From Verrucomicrobiota bacterium (GTDB lineage Bacteria; Verrucomicrobiota; Verrucomicrobiia; Limisphaerales; UBA11320): DNA of 64,000 nucleotides. Shown here piece after piece: positions 35,061 to 45,686 of the stretch; positions within the stretch are counted from its first letter, which is position 1, and every line of letters begins with the position of its first letter. The DNA is taken from assembly GCA_016199985.1 (NCBI GenBank), contig JACQFQ010000030.1, positions 149,145 to 213,144 on the forward strand. The letters are read 5' to 3'. A model generated the notes under the pieces. That model saw only the letters and a program-made list of their open reading frames with translations, made no database searches and was not told the DNA's origin. The translations under genes and the position numbers were made by a program.

Positions 35061-35200
35061 TGTATGTCTGAGACCTTCCATTGCCTCGAACTGGCCTGAC
35101 CAACCGCTCCGCTCCCTCATCTGCGAATTCTGGGCAATCCGTGGATGCTCACGTCATCGCCTGCCTCGTTTTCCCCAAGACCCCAACTGCCCGCCAGTGG

Positions 35201-35235
35201 CGGGTTCCCGTGGCGGAGAGCGACACGGAAACCCG
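35201..35235. terminator. Probable bidirectional terminator between convergent genes
   Basis: A 12-base stem with one mismatch (CGGGTTCCCGTG against CACGGAAACCCG) around an 11-base loop lies 21 bases beyond the stop of the giant gene. A shorter competing stem (CCCGCC-AGT-GGCGGG) overlaps its left arm. Confidence 0.5.
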
Positions 35236-35256
35236 CGGAACACAACCGCTCTAGGC

Positions 35257-38200
35257 TTAGATTTTCCGCACTCGATAGAATCGGACGCGGGATTGCGTGG
35301 CGTCGTGCGCTTCGCTCGTTGAGCTCGAGGCTTGAGTCGGATTCCCCAGCGCCTGCCAGGCTCCGCCCAGATCGGCCTTCCACTCCACTTGGTAGGAAGC
35401 CCCAACCTCCGATCCCCAGCGAATGACGATCCCGTTTTTGTCCAACCCGGCCTGAAGCGCGATAATCGAGCTCGCGCTGGGATAGACGGACAGGGTGTAG
35501 GTGGCGGACGAACTCAGCGACGGCGATCCGCTGTCGGTGGCCGTGATTGTGATCGCAAAGGTTTTGCCCGCGTCCGCCTCGGCCGGCGTCCACGAGAACC
35601 TGCCCGTGATCGGATCCAGGGAGGCTCCCTGCGGCGCCGGGGAATCGAAGCGGAAGCCCATGGGTTGAGGCGGCAGATCGCTGTCCGCGGCCGTGTTGAA
35701 AGAGACCGTCTCTCCCGTCTTGATGTAGCGAGCTCGTAGATCCACGAAGTAGGGCGCGCTGTTCACCTCCAGAACCTTGATCGTGATTCCTTGGCTGGCC
35801 TGCAAGCTCGGCGTGCCGTTGTCATTCACCCGGAACGTGACAGGGAACACGTCGGGCCCCTGAGCCTCTGTCGGCCGCCACACGAACAGGCCTTGCGGCG
35901 TGATCGTGGCTCCGACGGGCGCGCCCGGCGCCATGCTGAAGACCAGCTGGTCGGAGCTTTCCTCGTTGTCGGTCGCGACCAACTGCATCGTGAATCGCTT
36001 CCGCTCGTCGATCACCTTGTTCCCCACGCTCGCGAGCACCGGGGGCGTGTTGTTCCCGGCGAGTTTGTTGGCCGCTCGCGGCGTGGGCTGCGGGAAGTAG
36101 AGAATGCCGCCGCCGCCGTCCGGCAGCCGGCCCTGGCTGACGTTGTTCGTCTGCAAGGCGAAGGTCACCAGGTCGATCTCGGCGCCGTCCGGCGCGTACA
36201 GACCGATCTGCTCCCCGGACTTGGAGAGCTGGAAGTTGACGTGCAGATCCGGGGAGTTCGTCGCGTTCAAAGCGGGCAGGCCGTCGGCCCACACGAGCAG
36301 ATACCCACCGGCCCCGATATGCGTGCCGTTGGGAATCTTGAACTGCGTCTTGTTCTTCGCGGTGTCCGTCAGGTAGTAGCCGCTGAGATCGGCCTCCGAG
36401 CGTCCCGGATTGTAGAGCTCAAACCAATCGTCCGCCGTCGGAGGGACATTGGACGTGTTCAGGAGGAATCCCGTGTTGCTCGCCATCCACTCGTTGATTT
36501 TCACGAGAAGAGGCTTTGATTCAGCCGTGTTCGTCGCTCCGGGCGATGGGAAGGACATGATGGTCCGGAAGAAGGGCTGGCCTTCTGGCACGGAGCCGTA
36601 GGACTCGTCGGCCTTGATCCCGTCGTAGTTCAGGTAGTCCAGAATCTGCGGCGCTCCTTGCAGCATCCGCGAGAGAACCACGGAGCCCTGCGTGGGCTGG
36701 ATGCGGAAGGAGGCGTGCGGCTCCTGCGCGGTGCTGTCATCGGGGTCGCCGTCGACCCACACCAGCTTCAGCTCGCCGGGTTGAATCACGCTGCCCGCGG
36801 GGAAGGGCCAGGCAATGAGATTCGAATAGGCATCCGATAGGTAGTAGCCGCTCAGGGAAATCGGCGTGGCGCCGGCGTTGTAAAGCTCGACCCACGGATC
36901 CTTCTCGCCCTGCGCGTCCTTGGGCCCCTGAACATTGAAGGGTCCCACCTCGTTCAGCCAGAGGTCCGGATAGGCGGGCAGCGAGCCGGCGGAGGTGTTG
37001 GGAGCGCCTGGGCTGCCCAGGACGCGAGATATGGATTGTGTCGATCCGAGATTGCCGCCCGGGTTAAACCTCAAGCCCAGCGACGAGCCGGCGGAGATCG
37101 GGGTGCTCCCGGCGTGCATCCAGTAGCTGAGGGTGTAGACATTGCTGATGACCACCGGGACGCCCAGTTGGAAAACCGAGCTGTTGGTCAGCGCGCTGCC
37201 GCCGGTGGCGGCGATCATATGCAGGCTCGTCTTGCCGGAGTAAACGATCTGCGAGCTGAGGGCGCTGGCGGAGAGATTCGGCGCGACTCGCCAGGAACCG
37301 GCCAGGGCGTCGTCGAAGTCTCCGTTTTTCAGCAGATTGACCCCGACCTCGGGCTGGTCTCCCGCGACGACGCTGACGCGATCCAGATAGACGTCGCCGC
37401 CCTGTCCGGAGATGAAGAGGAAAAGATTGCTGCTGCCTGCTTTTCCTGTGGCGCTGAAGAACCGCCAGCCATTGCCTTCGTCAGCCCAGTTGCTGACCCG
37501 CGCGTTGTCGCGGCTCGAATCGATCAGCTCCAGCGAGACGCCCTCCGCCACGGCGGAGACCGGCCAGGGCGCGTTGGCCTCATAGCGCACTCGATCCACG
37601 ACGCGCGCGGGCGCCGAGCCCACTGCGGGGATGAGGAGCGACAGCGTCTCGCCCAGCGGATTCAAGTTGCCCTGGAACTCGCCCAGCACGGCGTTGCGGA
37701 ATCCGAACTTCGCGCCGAAGGCGAATTGATCCTTGGCGACCACCACGTAGCTCCGCGGCCCAATCACGCTCCCCTCGGGGAATGTGAAGGACGCGCCGTT
37801 GAGCGTCCACCCTGTCATGTCGAAGCCGGAGGTTTCCGAGCGGTTGAACAGCTCGATGTAGCCTGCGTCAGGATTGTTCGGCGAGTAGGAGATCTCGTTG
37901 ATCACGATCAGACCGACGGGGTCGGGGCTCGGATCGGTCGACACCACCGTGACGCTTCGAGCTCCATCGGCCACTCTGAGGCCGAAACGATCCAGCCCCT
38001 CGACCACAAGGTTGTTGGTCCCGGATTGCAGCGGGAGTCGCAGCGACCAGAAGAGCGGGCGGTCCTTGATGGTGTACCACGTCACGGGGTATGCGGTCCC
38101 GTTCACAGCCAGTGAATCCACTGTCACGGGCGCCGCGCCGGTGAGCAGGATCCAATTGGAGTTGGTGCTGATGAAGTTGGTTCCGATCGTGACGAAGTTT

Positions 38201-41200
38201 GTGCCGGGGATGACGGTCTTGAGAAGGTTGTCGCGTCGCGCGCGAACGAAATCCTTCATAAACGCGGTGCTGCCCGGGGCGGCCCCGTTGTCGACGAGGC
38301 CTTTGAATTTGGCGTCGAGCAGCGCCGCAAACGCATCATCCCGCAAGGGGCCTTCCGCGGCCTCCTTGCAGATGCGGAAGTAGATGCGACGAAACAAGGG
38401 CATGGTGTACAGCCGTCCGATCACGGCGTCGTTTTGCTCGAACATGTCGCCGTCCGGAGCGCGGCTGCTGCCGCTGGCGGAGTTCAGGTCGAAGTCAATG
38501 TCCCAGAGGAGCAGCCCCCACCGTCCCTGCGTCGGCTTGTAGGCGTACATGTTCTTGCCGCGCGCGAATCCATAGGAGTCCCAGTTTCCAACGATGTGCT
38601 CCATCGCGAAAATTCCCAGCCAGCGCTCGACATCGATGATGCTCTCGAGCGCGGTGTTGTAAGGTTCCGGAGCTTGAGCCCCGAGGGCGTCCACGATCTT
38701 GAACAGCTCGGAGAAGTCGTTCGGATTGCCCGTCGAGCCCAGCGACCGGGGTCGCCAGCAGACCCGGTAGCGCGCGACTTTCTTTCCCTCCAATGTCAGG
38801 AAAGGCGCGAGCGTCGCGTCGACATTGCCCTGCTTTGTATCGCCGGCGTCGTCAAACTCAAACCAGTCTTCGATCTTGTGCAAGGGGCCGGATGAATCGT
38901 TGGCGTAATACTCGTTGAGCATATCGCCATTGGGTTGCTGGGTGTCTTCGTAGACTGTTGAGGCGCGTCTCGAGCCGTTGAAGTAGAGGAAAATATGGCG
39001 GCGGTAGTTGTAAGGAAGACCCATCTTGCGCGCGATCCAATAGGAGGACTGCTCGGCGAGCTTCGAGTCGTCGTTGTCCGTGTTGCCGATGGACGCGAGC
39101 ACAAAGTCGGTCGCTCCCAGGATGGAGTCATCGGGCGGGGTGTGGAGGATGTAGTCGCAGACCGACCCCAGCGGCCCGGAGTAGCCCGGTGTGTGCCATG
39201 GGCTGCCGCTGTAGAGCGTCCCGGCGTTGTAGACCACCCGGTAGTTGTTATACGCGAATGTGCAGTCCAGGGGATGATTGCTTTGCTGGCCCCGCGCGTT
39301 CCACCGGTTCACGGTCGCCTGGGTGCACCAGAATCGGTAGCTGCCAATGGCGCTGGTCGGCTGCGATTCTCCGACGTGGATGAGGCATTCGTGCGAGGGC
39401 GCGTCGATCGGGAATCTCGCGGTCGCCGGGATGGCGGCGCCATCTTTGGCGGCAACATAAAACGCGATCATCGCGTTGTTGCCCTGGCCGGGGATTTGTC
39501 CCGCGTAGATGCCGTCCCCGGGGATTAAATCCCCGCCCGTGCCGTCGTCGCGCATGGGGATCTCGGAGTATCCAGCCGCGGGAGCGTTGTCCAGGCGCCA
39601 GAAGATCGAGAGACCGCCGATGCCGTCGGGATCGCTCGCCTTCGCGGTCACGGTGATCGGCTGCTTCGCGGCCGGGAGGACGGGGCGATGGGTGACCTCG
39701 AAGAGCGCCGGGCCGGCGTTGTCGATGGCGCGGCTGTTGCGGGCGCCGGGAGTTCCCAGGTTTTTTGGCAAAGTCATCACGCCGGGGCACTCGAGCCAGT
39801 TGCCGCGGAGTCGAAGCAGGATCTGGGGAGTGCCTGTCAACCATCGGACCTTCGCTCGAATCGTGCCGATCGAGTTTTCAGGAAGGGGGGCGGTCCAGCT
39901 TACCCGAACGCGGTTGCCGCCATTGTCGCCGCGCCCGCTGGCGCGAATCCGCAGCGATTGCCCGCTGTTGTAGCCCTCCGTGGTTTCCAGGGAACTGAGC
40001 TCATGCGTGCCCTGGAAAGTCCAACCAGCGACTCCCTGCTCAAATCCCGAGTTGCTGATCGCATTCCTCGGATTGGCGGCGGTGAACACTTCAAGGTCGT
40101 CGATCAACGCCTCGCCCGCGCCTTGGAGAAACAATTGCAGCATCGCCGCGTCGCCCATGCCCCCCAAATCCAGCCGCCCGGTGAACTCAATCGGCGTCCA
40201 GGGCGCCTTCCTGGTTTCATCGCTGTCGGCCCAGTTGGCGGCTTGGCGGTTGTCGGCGTCGGAGTCTATCAGCTCAAGACTGCTTCCGCCTCCCGCCGCC
40301 CAATGGCCCCATCGCCCTCCCGTGTCGTAGGTCACTTCGTTGACCACCACGTGAACGATGTTGGTGCTCACCTTGCGGGCGGCGTTCGTGCTGATCACGG
40401 TTTCAGGCATGGTGAGCGCCACATGATCGCCCGAGTTGGCCAGCGTCCCATTGTAGTTTCCGAAGGTGTTGGCGGTGGTGAGGTTCGTGTAGTTGGCCAG
40501 GAGTCGCGCCAGGTTCTTTCCGATCACCACGTAGCCGTTGGCGGCGATGACGGTGTTGGACGGAAAGGTGAAGGTCACGGCGTCCCGCAGCTTCCATCCG
40601 CCCACATCCACGGGCTTGGCCCCGCGGTTGTACAACTCCACGAACTCATCGTCGTTGTCGCCGGAGATGGGCGCGTACATGATCTCGTTGATCACGACAT
40701 CGCGCATGAGCCTCGCCGCGTTTGCGGTCGCGGGCGTCGGCGTCGCCAGTTCTGAAAGCGCGGGCGATCCGTCGGGCGTTCGCCCCTGCGACACGCCCCT
40801 CGCCGAGCCGCCGAACCGGATGGCGTCCACCACCCGCGTCTCGGCGGGATTCACCAGGTACAGCGACTCGCCGCCCGAGCTGATCCCAAATCCGAGCTGA
40901 AGCCCGGTGAAGGAGAGGAATCCGTGCGCGGGGATGACGGATCCGGGAGGGATGCGGAATTTGTTGGTGATCGGGCTGTCCGTGAGCCATGCGCCCGTGA
41001 CGTCTATGGGCTGATCCGTGTGGTTGTAAACCTCGACGAACTCAGTCTGGTCGGCTCCCGGATTCGCCATGAACTCGTTGATCAGAACGCCGCGCAGCGG
41101 CTCGGCCCCGAGCGCGTCGAAACGACCGGGCGAGCCGTCTATCGCGTCGCTGGCTTCCCACGCCTTGACGCTCCCTTCTCCATAGGAGGGATGAGCGAGA

Positions 41201-43347
41201 ACGATCGAGTGTCCCGCGCCGTCGGCCGAGATCGGCCAGGGCATGTCCGTTCCAAACTGAACCTCCAGGAAAATGCCGCCCAGCTCGTTGATCAGCTGCA
41301 CCGTTCCGATCGTGTTCGGGATGCTGTTCGAATAGGGGCCGTAGACTCCGCGGAGAGCGTAGACGCTTTCCATGTCCTTCGGGGATTTGGCGATGACCAT
41401 GTACGCGCCGCCGGGCAGGATGGTGTTGGCGGGGAAGGTGAAATCGATGTCGCCGGCCAGCCTGTAGCCGCTCATGTCCTCGAAGAAGGGTTGGGCGTTG
41501 AAGATCTCCACAAACTCGAGGTCCTTGCCATCCGCGCGCGGCCGAGGATTGTACATGATCTCCGAGATCACCAACCCCGTGCGCCGGCTGCTCGGGCCGG
41601 GCGGCTCTCGATCCACGAGCCCGGGGCGTCCGAGCGGCGCGCCCGCGATGCTGGCGTAATCCCGAAACTTCGCGACGGTCGTGGCGTTCGTGCTGCGGGC
41701 GCTCGCCGCGAGACCGAGGTAGACGTATTCAGGCATCGTAACCAGCGCGCTTCCCAGCGGAGTCCAGTTCGAGGCATCGCTGCTCGCGAATCCACGGAAG
41801 ATGTTTCCTTCGCGCTGCAGACGCAGCCACATGTTGGGAAGCGTGGCTGGGTAGTTGCCCGAGAGCGTCGGGGCCTGGCCGGGCGTGGATCGGGATTGGA
41901 ACACCGCGCCGTTGAGCGAAGGCGTCGTGAACGCGCCCGCGAAGCGGCTCGTGTCTCCCAGGTCTTCGCGGGCCATCAGCCCCGCCTTGGCGAGAAGATC
42001 CGTCAAGTCCAGCGAGTCGACTCGAACCTCGACATCGAAGTTCCCGCCGACAACCGCCCACTGATACGCAAACTGGTCGGGCTTCCCCACAAGGTCCCGC
42101 CCTCCCGCGGTGAGATCATAGCCATTGCCCGCGGGGACGGAGCTTCCAAGGCTGTTGGTCGATCCGACCGTGCTCAGGTAGCTGTCCTGAACACTGAAGG
42201 CCGCCTGCGTGCCGTCAAGAATCGCCACGCCGCCCAGGTCGAGCACGCCGGACACCTTGAGCGTGTGGGAGCTTCCGAACGCCATCGGCTCGGTGATGAG
42301 CAGGGACTGTCGCGGGTTGGCCACAGCCTGCGCGCTCAGGATTTGAACTCCATCGATGGCGTAGTTGGCCTTGTTGCCCGCGCTCGCCGCGTCCAGGGCT
42401 TCAGAGAAACTGAGCAGCAGTCCTGTCCGACCGATGGGCGACGCCGTTTGCAGCGTTGGGGGCACGGTGTCAGGCGTCACGGCAAGCCCGATGTCCGCGC
42501 CATTGATCTGGCTGACGCTGTTGGACAACACGCATCGGAACTTGTGCCCGCCGTGCTGGGCCTGATGCGCCGCGGCGAGGGTGTACACCGACTTCGTGGC
42601 GCCCGGAACGTCCGCCCCGTCCATCTGCCACTGGTAGCTCACGGGCGACAGGTTGCTGGCGATGACGCTGAAGGTGACCGGACGGCCTTCCAGAACAGTT
42701 TGGTTGGTGGTTTGACGCAGGACGACGGGCGCGACGACGACGTTCGTTCGATAAATGATCAGCCGCTCCGGCTTCCCTTGCAGCCGCGCCACGATCGGAT
42801 CCTCGATGGTGTCGTCGGGCAGCTGCCAGCGCACGTCCAGGTAGCCCTTGTTCGTGGACTCACGGTGCAGCGCTTCGATGTAATAGCGCTGGCCCGCCTC
42901 CAACGGGATGGAGACCGAGGTTTGATTCGCCTGGAAGCCGTAGTCCTTTTGCGCCGAGGCCCCGGAAACATAGGCGATCCGCACGCGGTTTTCGGGCGTT
43001 TCATCCGCGCTCAGGTAAAGGTCCGACCAATCCGCCGAGGCGATGCTGAATGTATAGCGTCCCGAAATCGGCGGCAGCACGAAGGCACGCAGCCTTTCGC
43101 CGTAGTTCGTCCCCACGTTCAACACCGAGAAGGAAGTGAGGGTCTTGTTGGTGTTGGCGGGGGAGTTGGTGAAGCTGGCGCCCTGCGGGTACTGATAATC
43201 GCCGCTCAACCCGGTCCAGATCTCCTCCGCAAGCCCGAAGGTCTGCGCGTGGAGGGAGCTTTGACCGGAAGCCAGGCTAACGGCCATGGCCAGGATGGAG
43301 AGGAGTCGGGCGAGGGCACAACGAGGCTTGCTATGGAGCATCTTCAT
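35257..43347 (-). CDS. Giant surface protein: PA14, Ig-like, lamin-tail and CotH kinase domains
   Basis: A 2696-residue secreted protein. The start MKMLHSKPRCALARLL gives a signal peptide; a longer frame adds 14 unlikely residues. Order of domains (rough residues): PA14-like (35-195), Ig-like (205-285), a concanavalin-like module (390-560), lamin-tail domains (near 590, 755, 885), a CotH kinase-like domain (about 1350-1680), lamin-tail domains (near 1815, 2130, 2285), two cadherin-like Ig domains (2430-2620) and a short C-terminal module. Lamin-tail signatures are LVISEIMYNPRP, LINEFMANPG and VINEIMYAP. CotH residues are in GNWDSYGFARGKNMYAYK and LLLWDIDFDLN. CotH kinases phosphorylate secreted proteins; a protein-modifying or adhesive role outside the cell is inferred. 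No C-terminal anchor was recognised. Confidence 0.88.
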   Translation of the reverse strand: MKMLHSKPRCALARLLSILAMAVSLASGQSSLHAQTFGLAEEIWTGLSGDYQYPQGASFTNSPANTNKTLTSFSVLNVGTNYGERLRAFVLPPISGRYTFSIASADWSDLYLSADETPENRVRIAYVSGASAQKDYGFQANQTSVSIPLEAGQRYYIEALHRESTNKGYLDVRWQLPDDTIEDPIVARLQGKPERLIIYRTNVVVAPVVLRQTTNQTVLEGRPVTFSVIASNLSPVSYQWQMDGADVPGATKSVYTLAAAHQAQHGGHKFRCVLSNSVSQINGADIGLAVTPDTVPPTLQTASPIGRTGLLLSFSEALDAASAGNKANYAIDGVQILSAQAVANPRQSLLITEPMAFGSSHTLKVSGVLDLGGVAILDGTQAAFSVQDSYLSTVGSTNSLGSSVPAGNGYDLTAGGRDLVGKPDQFAYQWAVVGGNFDVEVRVDSLDLTDLLAKAGLMAREDLGDTSRFAGAFTTPSLNGAVFQSRSTPGQAPTLSGNYPATLPNMWLRLQREGNIFRGFASSDASNWTPLGSALVTMPEYVYLGLAASARSTNATTVAKFRDYASIAGAPLGRPGLVDREPPGPSSRRTGLVISEIMYNPRPRADGKDLEFVEIFNAQPFFEDMSGYRLAGDIDFTFPANTILPGGAYMVIAKSPKDMESVYALRGVYGPYSNSIPNTIGTVQLINELGGIFLEVQFGTDMPWPISADGAGHSIVLAHPSYGEGSVKAWEASDAIDGSPGRFDALGAEPLRGVLINEFMANPGADQTEFVEVYNHTDQPIDVTGAWLTDSPITNKFRIPPGSVIPAHGFLSFTGLQLGFGISSGGESLYLVNPAETRVVDAIRFGGSARGVSQGRTPDGSPALSELATPTPATANAARLMRDVVINEIMYAPISGDNDDEFVELYNRGAKPVDVGGWKLRDAVTFTFPSNTVIAANGYVVIGKNLARLLANYTNLTTANTFGNYNGTLANSGDHVALTMPETVISTNAARKVSTNIVHVVVNEVTYDTGGRWGHWAAGGGSSLELIDSDADNRQAANWADSDETRKAPWTPIEFTGRLDLGGMGDAAMLQLFLQGAGEALIDDLEVFTAANPRNAISNSGFEQGVAGWTFQGTHELSSLETTEGYNSGQSLRIRASGRGDNGGNRVRVSWTAPLPENSIGTIRAKVRWLTGTPQILLRLRGNWLECPGVMTLPKNLGTPGARNSRAIDNAGPALFEVTHRPVLPAAKQPITVTAKASDPDGIGGLSIFWRLDNAPAAGYSEIPMRDDGTGGDLIPGDGIYAGQIPGQGNNAMIAFYVAAKDGAAIPATARFPIDAPSHECLIHVGESQPTSAIGSYRFWCTQATVNRWNARGQQSNHPLDCTFAYNNYRVVYNAGTLYSGSPWHTPGYSGPLGSVCDYILHTPPDDSILGATDFVLASIGNTDNDDSKLAEQSSYWIARKMGLPYNYRRHIFLYFNGSRRASTVYEDTQQPNGDMLNEYYANDSSGPLHKIEDWFEFDDAGDTKQGNVDATLAPFLTLEGKKVARYRVCWRPRSLGSTGNPNDFSELFKIVDALGAQAPEPYNTALESIIDVERWLGIFAMEHIVGNWDSYGFARGKNMYAYKPTQGRWGLLLWDIDFDLNSASGSSRAPDGDMFEQNDAVIGRLYTMPLFRRIYFRICKEAAEGPLRDDAFAALLDAKFKGLVDNGAAPGSTAFMKDFVRARRDNLLKTVIPGTNFVTIGTNFISTNSNWILLTGAAPVTVDSLAVNGTAYPVTWYTIKDRPLFWSLRLPLQSGTNNLVVEGLDRFGLRVADGARSVTVVSTDPSPDPVGLIVINEISYSPNNPDAGYIELFNRSETSGFDMTGWTLNGASFTFPEGSVIGPRSYVVVAKDQFAFGAKFGFRNAVLGEFQGNLNPLGETLSLLIPAVGSAPARVVDRVRYEANAPWPVSAVAEGVSLELIDSSRDNARVSNWADEGNGWRFFSATGKAGSSNLFLFISGQGGDVYLDRVSVVAGDQPEVGVNLLKNGDFDDALAGSWRVAPNLSASALSSQIVYSGKTSLHMIAATGGSALTNSSVFQLGVPVVISNVYTLSYWMHAGSTPISAGSSLGLRFNPGGNLGSTQSISRVLGSPGAPNTSAGSLPAYPDLWLNEVGPFNVQGPKDAQGEKDPWVELYNAGATPISLSGYYLSDAYSNLIAWPFPAGSVIQPGELKLVWVDGDPDDSTAQEPHASFRIQPTQGSVVLSRMLQGAPQILDYLNYDGIKADESYGSVPEGQPFFRTIMSFPSPGATNTAESKPLLVKINEWMASNTGFLLNTSNVPPTADDWFELYNPGRSEADLSGYYLTDTAKNKTQFKIPNGTHIGAGGYLLVWADGLPALNATNSPDLHVNFQLSKSGEQIGLYAPDGAEIDLVTFALQTNNVSQGRLPDGGGGILYFPQPTPRAANKLAGNNTPPVLASVGNKVIDERKRFTMQLVATDNEESSDQLVFSMAPGAPVGATITPQGLFVWRPTEAQGPDVFPVTFRVNDNGTPSLQASQGITIKVLEVNSAPYFVDLRARYIKTGETVSFNTAADSDLPPQPMGFRFDSPAPQGASLDPITGRFSWTPAEADAGKTFAITITATDSGSPSLSSSATYTLSVYPSASSIIALQAGLDKNGIVIRWGSEVGASYQVEWKADLGGAWQALGNPTQASSSTSEAHDATQSRVRFYRVRKI

Positions 43348-43635
43348 GAGAGGGGGGATTGGCTTTGAAGAGTCAGGTGGCCTCCGCAAGGGCGTGGCGC
43401 GTCGACAATACAGACTGTCCGCACATACTTCAAAGGCTGGTTAGCTTGGGTTCGGGCCGAACTTACGGGAATGGGAGGAAGAATCAAGCGCGCAGACTCA
43501 GGGCGCTGGGCATTCTCCTCCGTCTTCTGATCGCGATGCGAGGATGTCGGGTCGGATGCGTGGAAGGCGTTCGAGGCGCGCGCGGCTGTTCCATTTTCAT
43601 CTTCCAATTGCGGCGGAGGGCCCTTCAATGCCGGC

Positions 43636-45672
43636 GTGTCTCGAGAATATGTCGTGCGCCCGTTTGAGTCCCCGGTCCCTTTGCAGATTGACTATGCCCA
43701 GGAGTTGAACCCGCAGCAGCACGCCGCGGTGAGCGCGGCGCCCGGACCCGCCCTCGTGATCGCCGGCGCCGGGTCGGGCAAGACCCGCACCCTCACCTAT
43801 CGCGTCGCCTTCCTCGTCGAGCATGGGATCCCCGCGCGTCAGATCCTCCTTCTCACCTTCACCAACAAGGCCGCGAAGGAGATGATGCGCCGGGTGAATG
43901 ATCTTCTCGGCGCCGACCTCCGCGACCTGTGGGGCGGCACCTTCCATTCCATCGGAGCGCGCTGCCTGCGCCTGCACGCCGAACGCCTTGGGTTTCGCAG
44001 GGACTTCACGATCCTGGATCGGGAGGACTCCCGAGACCTCGTGAAGGCGTGCCTGGGAGAGCCTGAGTTTGAAACCACCGACAAGCTCTTTCCCAAGCCC
44101 GACGCCCTCGTCGACCTGTTCTCGCTCGCGGTGAACAAATACGCGTCCCTTTCGGAGGCGATCGCCTGCGATTACCCCCAGTTCATCGCGCTGACGAGCC
44201 GCCTCGAGGAGCTCCTGCGCCACTTCCGCGCTCGAAAGCAGGCGGCCAATGTCATGGACTTCGATGATCTCCAGATCAAATGGCTCCGGCTCCTCACGGA
44301 CTTCCCTGACGTCCTCGAAGGCTTTCAGCAGCGGTTCCAGTTCATCCTCGTGGACGAATACCAGGACACCAATACCATCCAGGCTCGCCTGATCGATCTT
44401 CTCGCCGCCAAGCACAAGAACCTGATGGTGGTCGGCGACGACTCCCAGAGCATCTACTCGTGGCGGGGCGCGAACTTCAGGAACATCATCGATTTTCCCA
44501 AGCGCTACCCGTCCGCGAAGGTTTATAAAATCGAGACCAACTACCGCAGCACGCCCGAGATCCTGGAGTTGGCCAACGCCGCCATCGCTCCCAACCGCGA
44601 GCAATTCGAGAAGAAGCTCGCGTCCGCGCGGAAGTCCGGGGCCCGTCCCGCGGTGGTGCCCTGCAACGACGCGGGCATTCAAGCCGCCTTCGTCGCTCAG
44701 CGGATCATGGATCTGCACGAGGAAGGAGCGCCTCTGTCCCAGATGGCCGTTCTCTATCGCTCGCATTTTCATGTCATGGAGCTGCAGCTCGAGCTGACGA
44801 GGCGACAAATCCCTTTCCTCATCACCAGCGGCCTCCGTTTCTTTGAGCAGGCGCATATCAAGGATCTCACGGCTTTCCTGAAGCTGGTGGCGAATCGTTC
44901 CGACGAAATCGCTTTCAAGCGTCTCGTCCTCCTCCTCCCCGGAGTGGGCGCCAAAGCCGCCGCCAGGTTATGGACGTCGTTCCTGGCCCAGACCCAGGTC
45001 TTGCTGGACGGGAAGGATTCCGCCGCCAGGCCCAAGAAGCCAATCGCCACCTGCCTCCAGAAATCCGCGGCGACGGTTCCCAAGAAGACGGCGACCGCAT
45101 GGGCTCAGTTCGTTGCCACGATGGCGCAGATCGAGGACTTGCAAGCCCAGCCGTCCGAGATGATCCGGATCATCATCGATGCCTTCTATGGGGACTATCT
45201 GGAGGAAAACTTCGACAATTACCGCCAGCGCGCGGAGGACGTGGAGCAGCTCGGGATCTTCGCCCACCAATTCCAGGACCTCGAAGTCTTTCTGACCCAG
45301 CTCTCGCTGATGAGCACCGCCGAGACGGAGGAGCAGGAGAAAAACAAGGGCGAGGAAGACCGCGTTCGTTTGACCACCATTCATCAAGCCAAGGGACTCG
45401 AGTACGACGTCGTGTTCGTCCTCATGCTGTGCGATGGATTGTTTCCGTCGACGCGCTCGCTCGACAGCTCCGATGGCGAGGAGGAGGAGCGACGCCTCTT
45501 CTATGTCGCGATCACCCGCGCGAGGAACGAGCTCTATCTCAGCTACCCGCTCCTGCGCTTTACCCAATCCCAGGGCGAAGCCTCGCAGATCCCCTCTCGA
45601 TTCCTGATGGAGCTTCCCGCGGGATTGTATGAGGAGTGGAACCTGAGGCAGACGAATTTTGGGAGCTACTGA
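43636..45672 (+). CDS. UvrD/PcrA/Rep-type DNA helicase
   Basis: A 678-residue superfamily 1A helicase unwinding DNA 3-prime to 5-prime. Q motif LNPQQHAAV, Walker A AGAGSGKT, motif Ia LLTFTNKAAKEM, motif Ib GGTFHSIGARCL, Walker B LVDEYQDTN, motif III VGDDSQSIYSWRGA, motif IV YKIETNYRST, motif V TTIHQAKGLEYDVVFV and motif VI EEERRLFYVAITRA are all present. The protein lacks the usual basic C-terminal tail of PcrA and is a little short, so UvrD/Rep/PcrA cannot be separated. The GTG start is the first usable one; the upstream ATG is out of frame. Divergent from the giant gene by 288 bases in which I see nothing else. Confidence 0.94.
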   Translation: MSREYVVRPFESPVPLQIDYAQELNPQQHAAVSAAPGPALVIAGAGSGKTRTLTYRVAFLVEHGIPARQILLLTFTNKAAKEMMRRVNDLLGADLRDLWGGTFHSIGARCLRLHAERLGFRRDFTILDREDSRDLVKACLGEPEFETTDKLFPKPDALVDLFSLAVNKYASLSEAIACDYPQFIALTSRLEELLRHFRARKQAANVMDFDDLQIKWLRLLTDFPDVLEGFQQRFQFILVDEYQDTNTIQARLIDLLAAKHKNLMVVGDDSQSIYSWRGANFRNIIDFPKRYPSAKVYKIETNYRSTPEILELANAAIAPNREQFEKKLASARKSGARPAVVPCNDAGIQAAFVAQRIMDLHEEGAPLSQMAVLYRSHFHVMELQLELTRRQIPFLITSGLRFFEQAHIKDLTAFLKLVANRSDEIAFKRLVLLLPGVGAKAAARLWTSFLAQTQVLLDGKDSAARPKKPIATCLQKSAATVPKKTATAWAQFVATMAQIEDLQAQPSEMIRIIIDAFYGDYLEENFDNYRQRAEDVEQLGIFAHQFQDLEVFLTQLSLMSTAETEEQEKNKGEEDRVRLTTIHQAKGLEYDVVFVLMLCDGLFPSTRSLDSSDGEEEERRLFYVAITRARNELYLSYPLLRFTQSQGEASQIPSRFLMELPAGLYEEWNLRQTNFGSY

Positions 45673-45686
45673 CCCGCCGCGCCCGG

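Noticed and set aside
40924..43368. 814-residue plus-strand reading frame
   Set aside because: Antisense shadow of the giant surface protein gene; composition typical of shadows.
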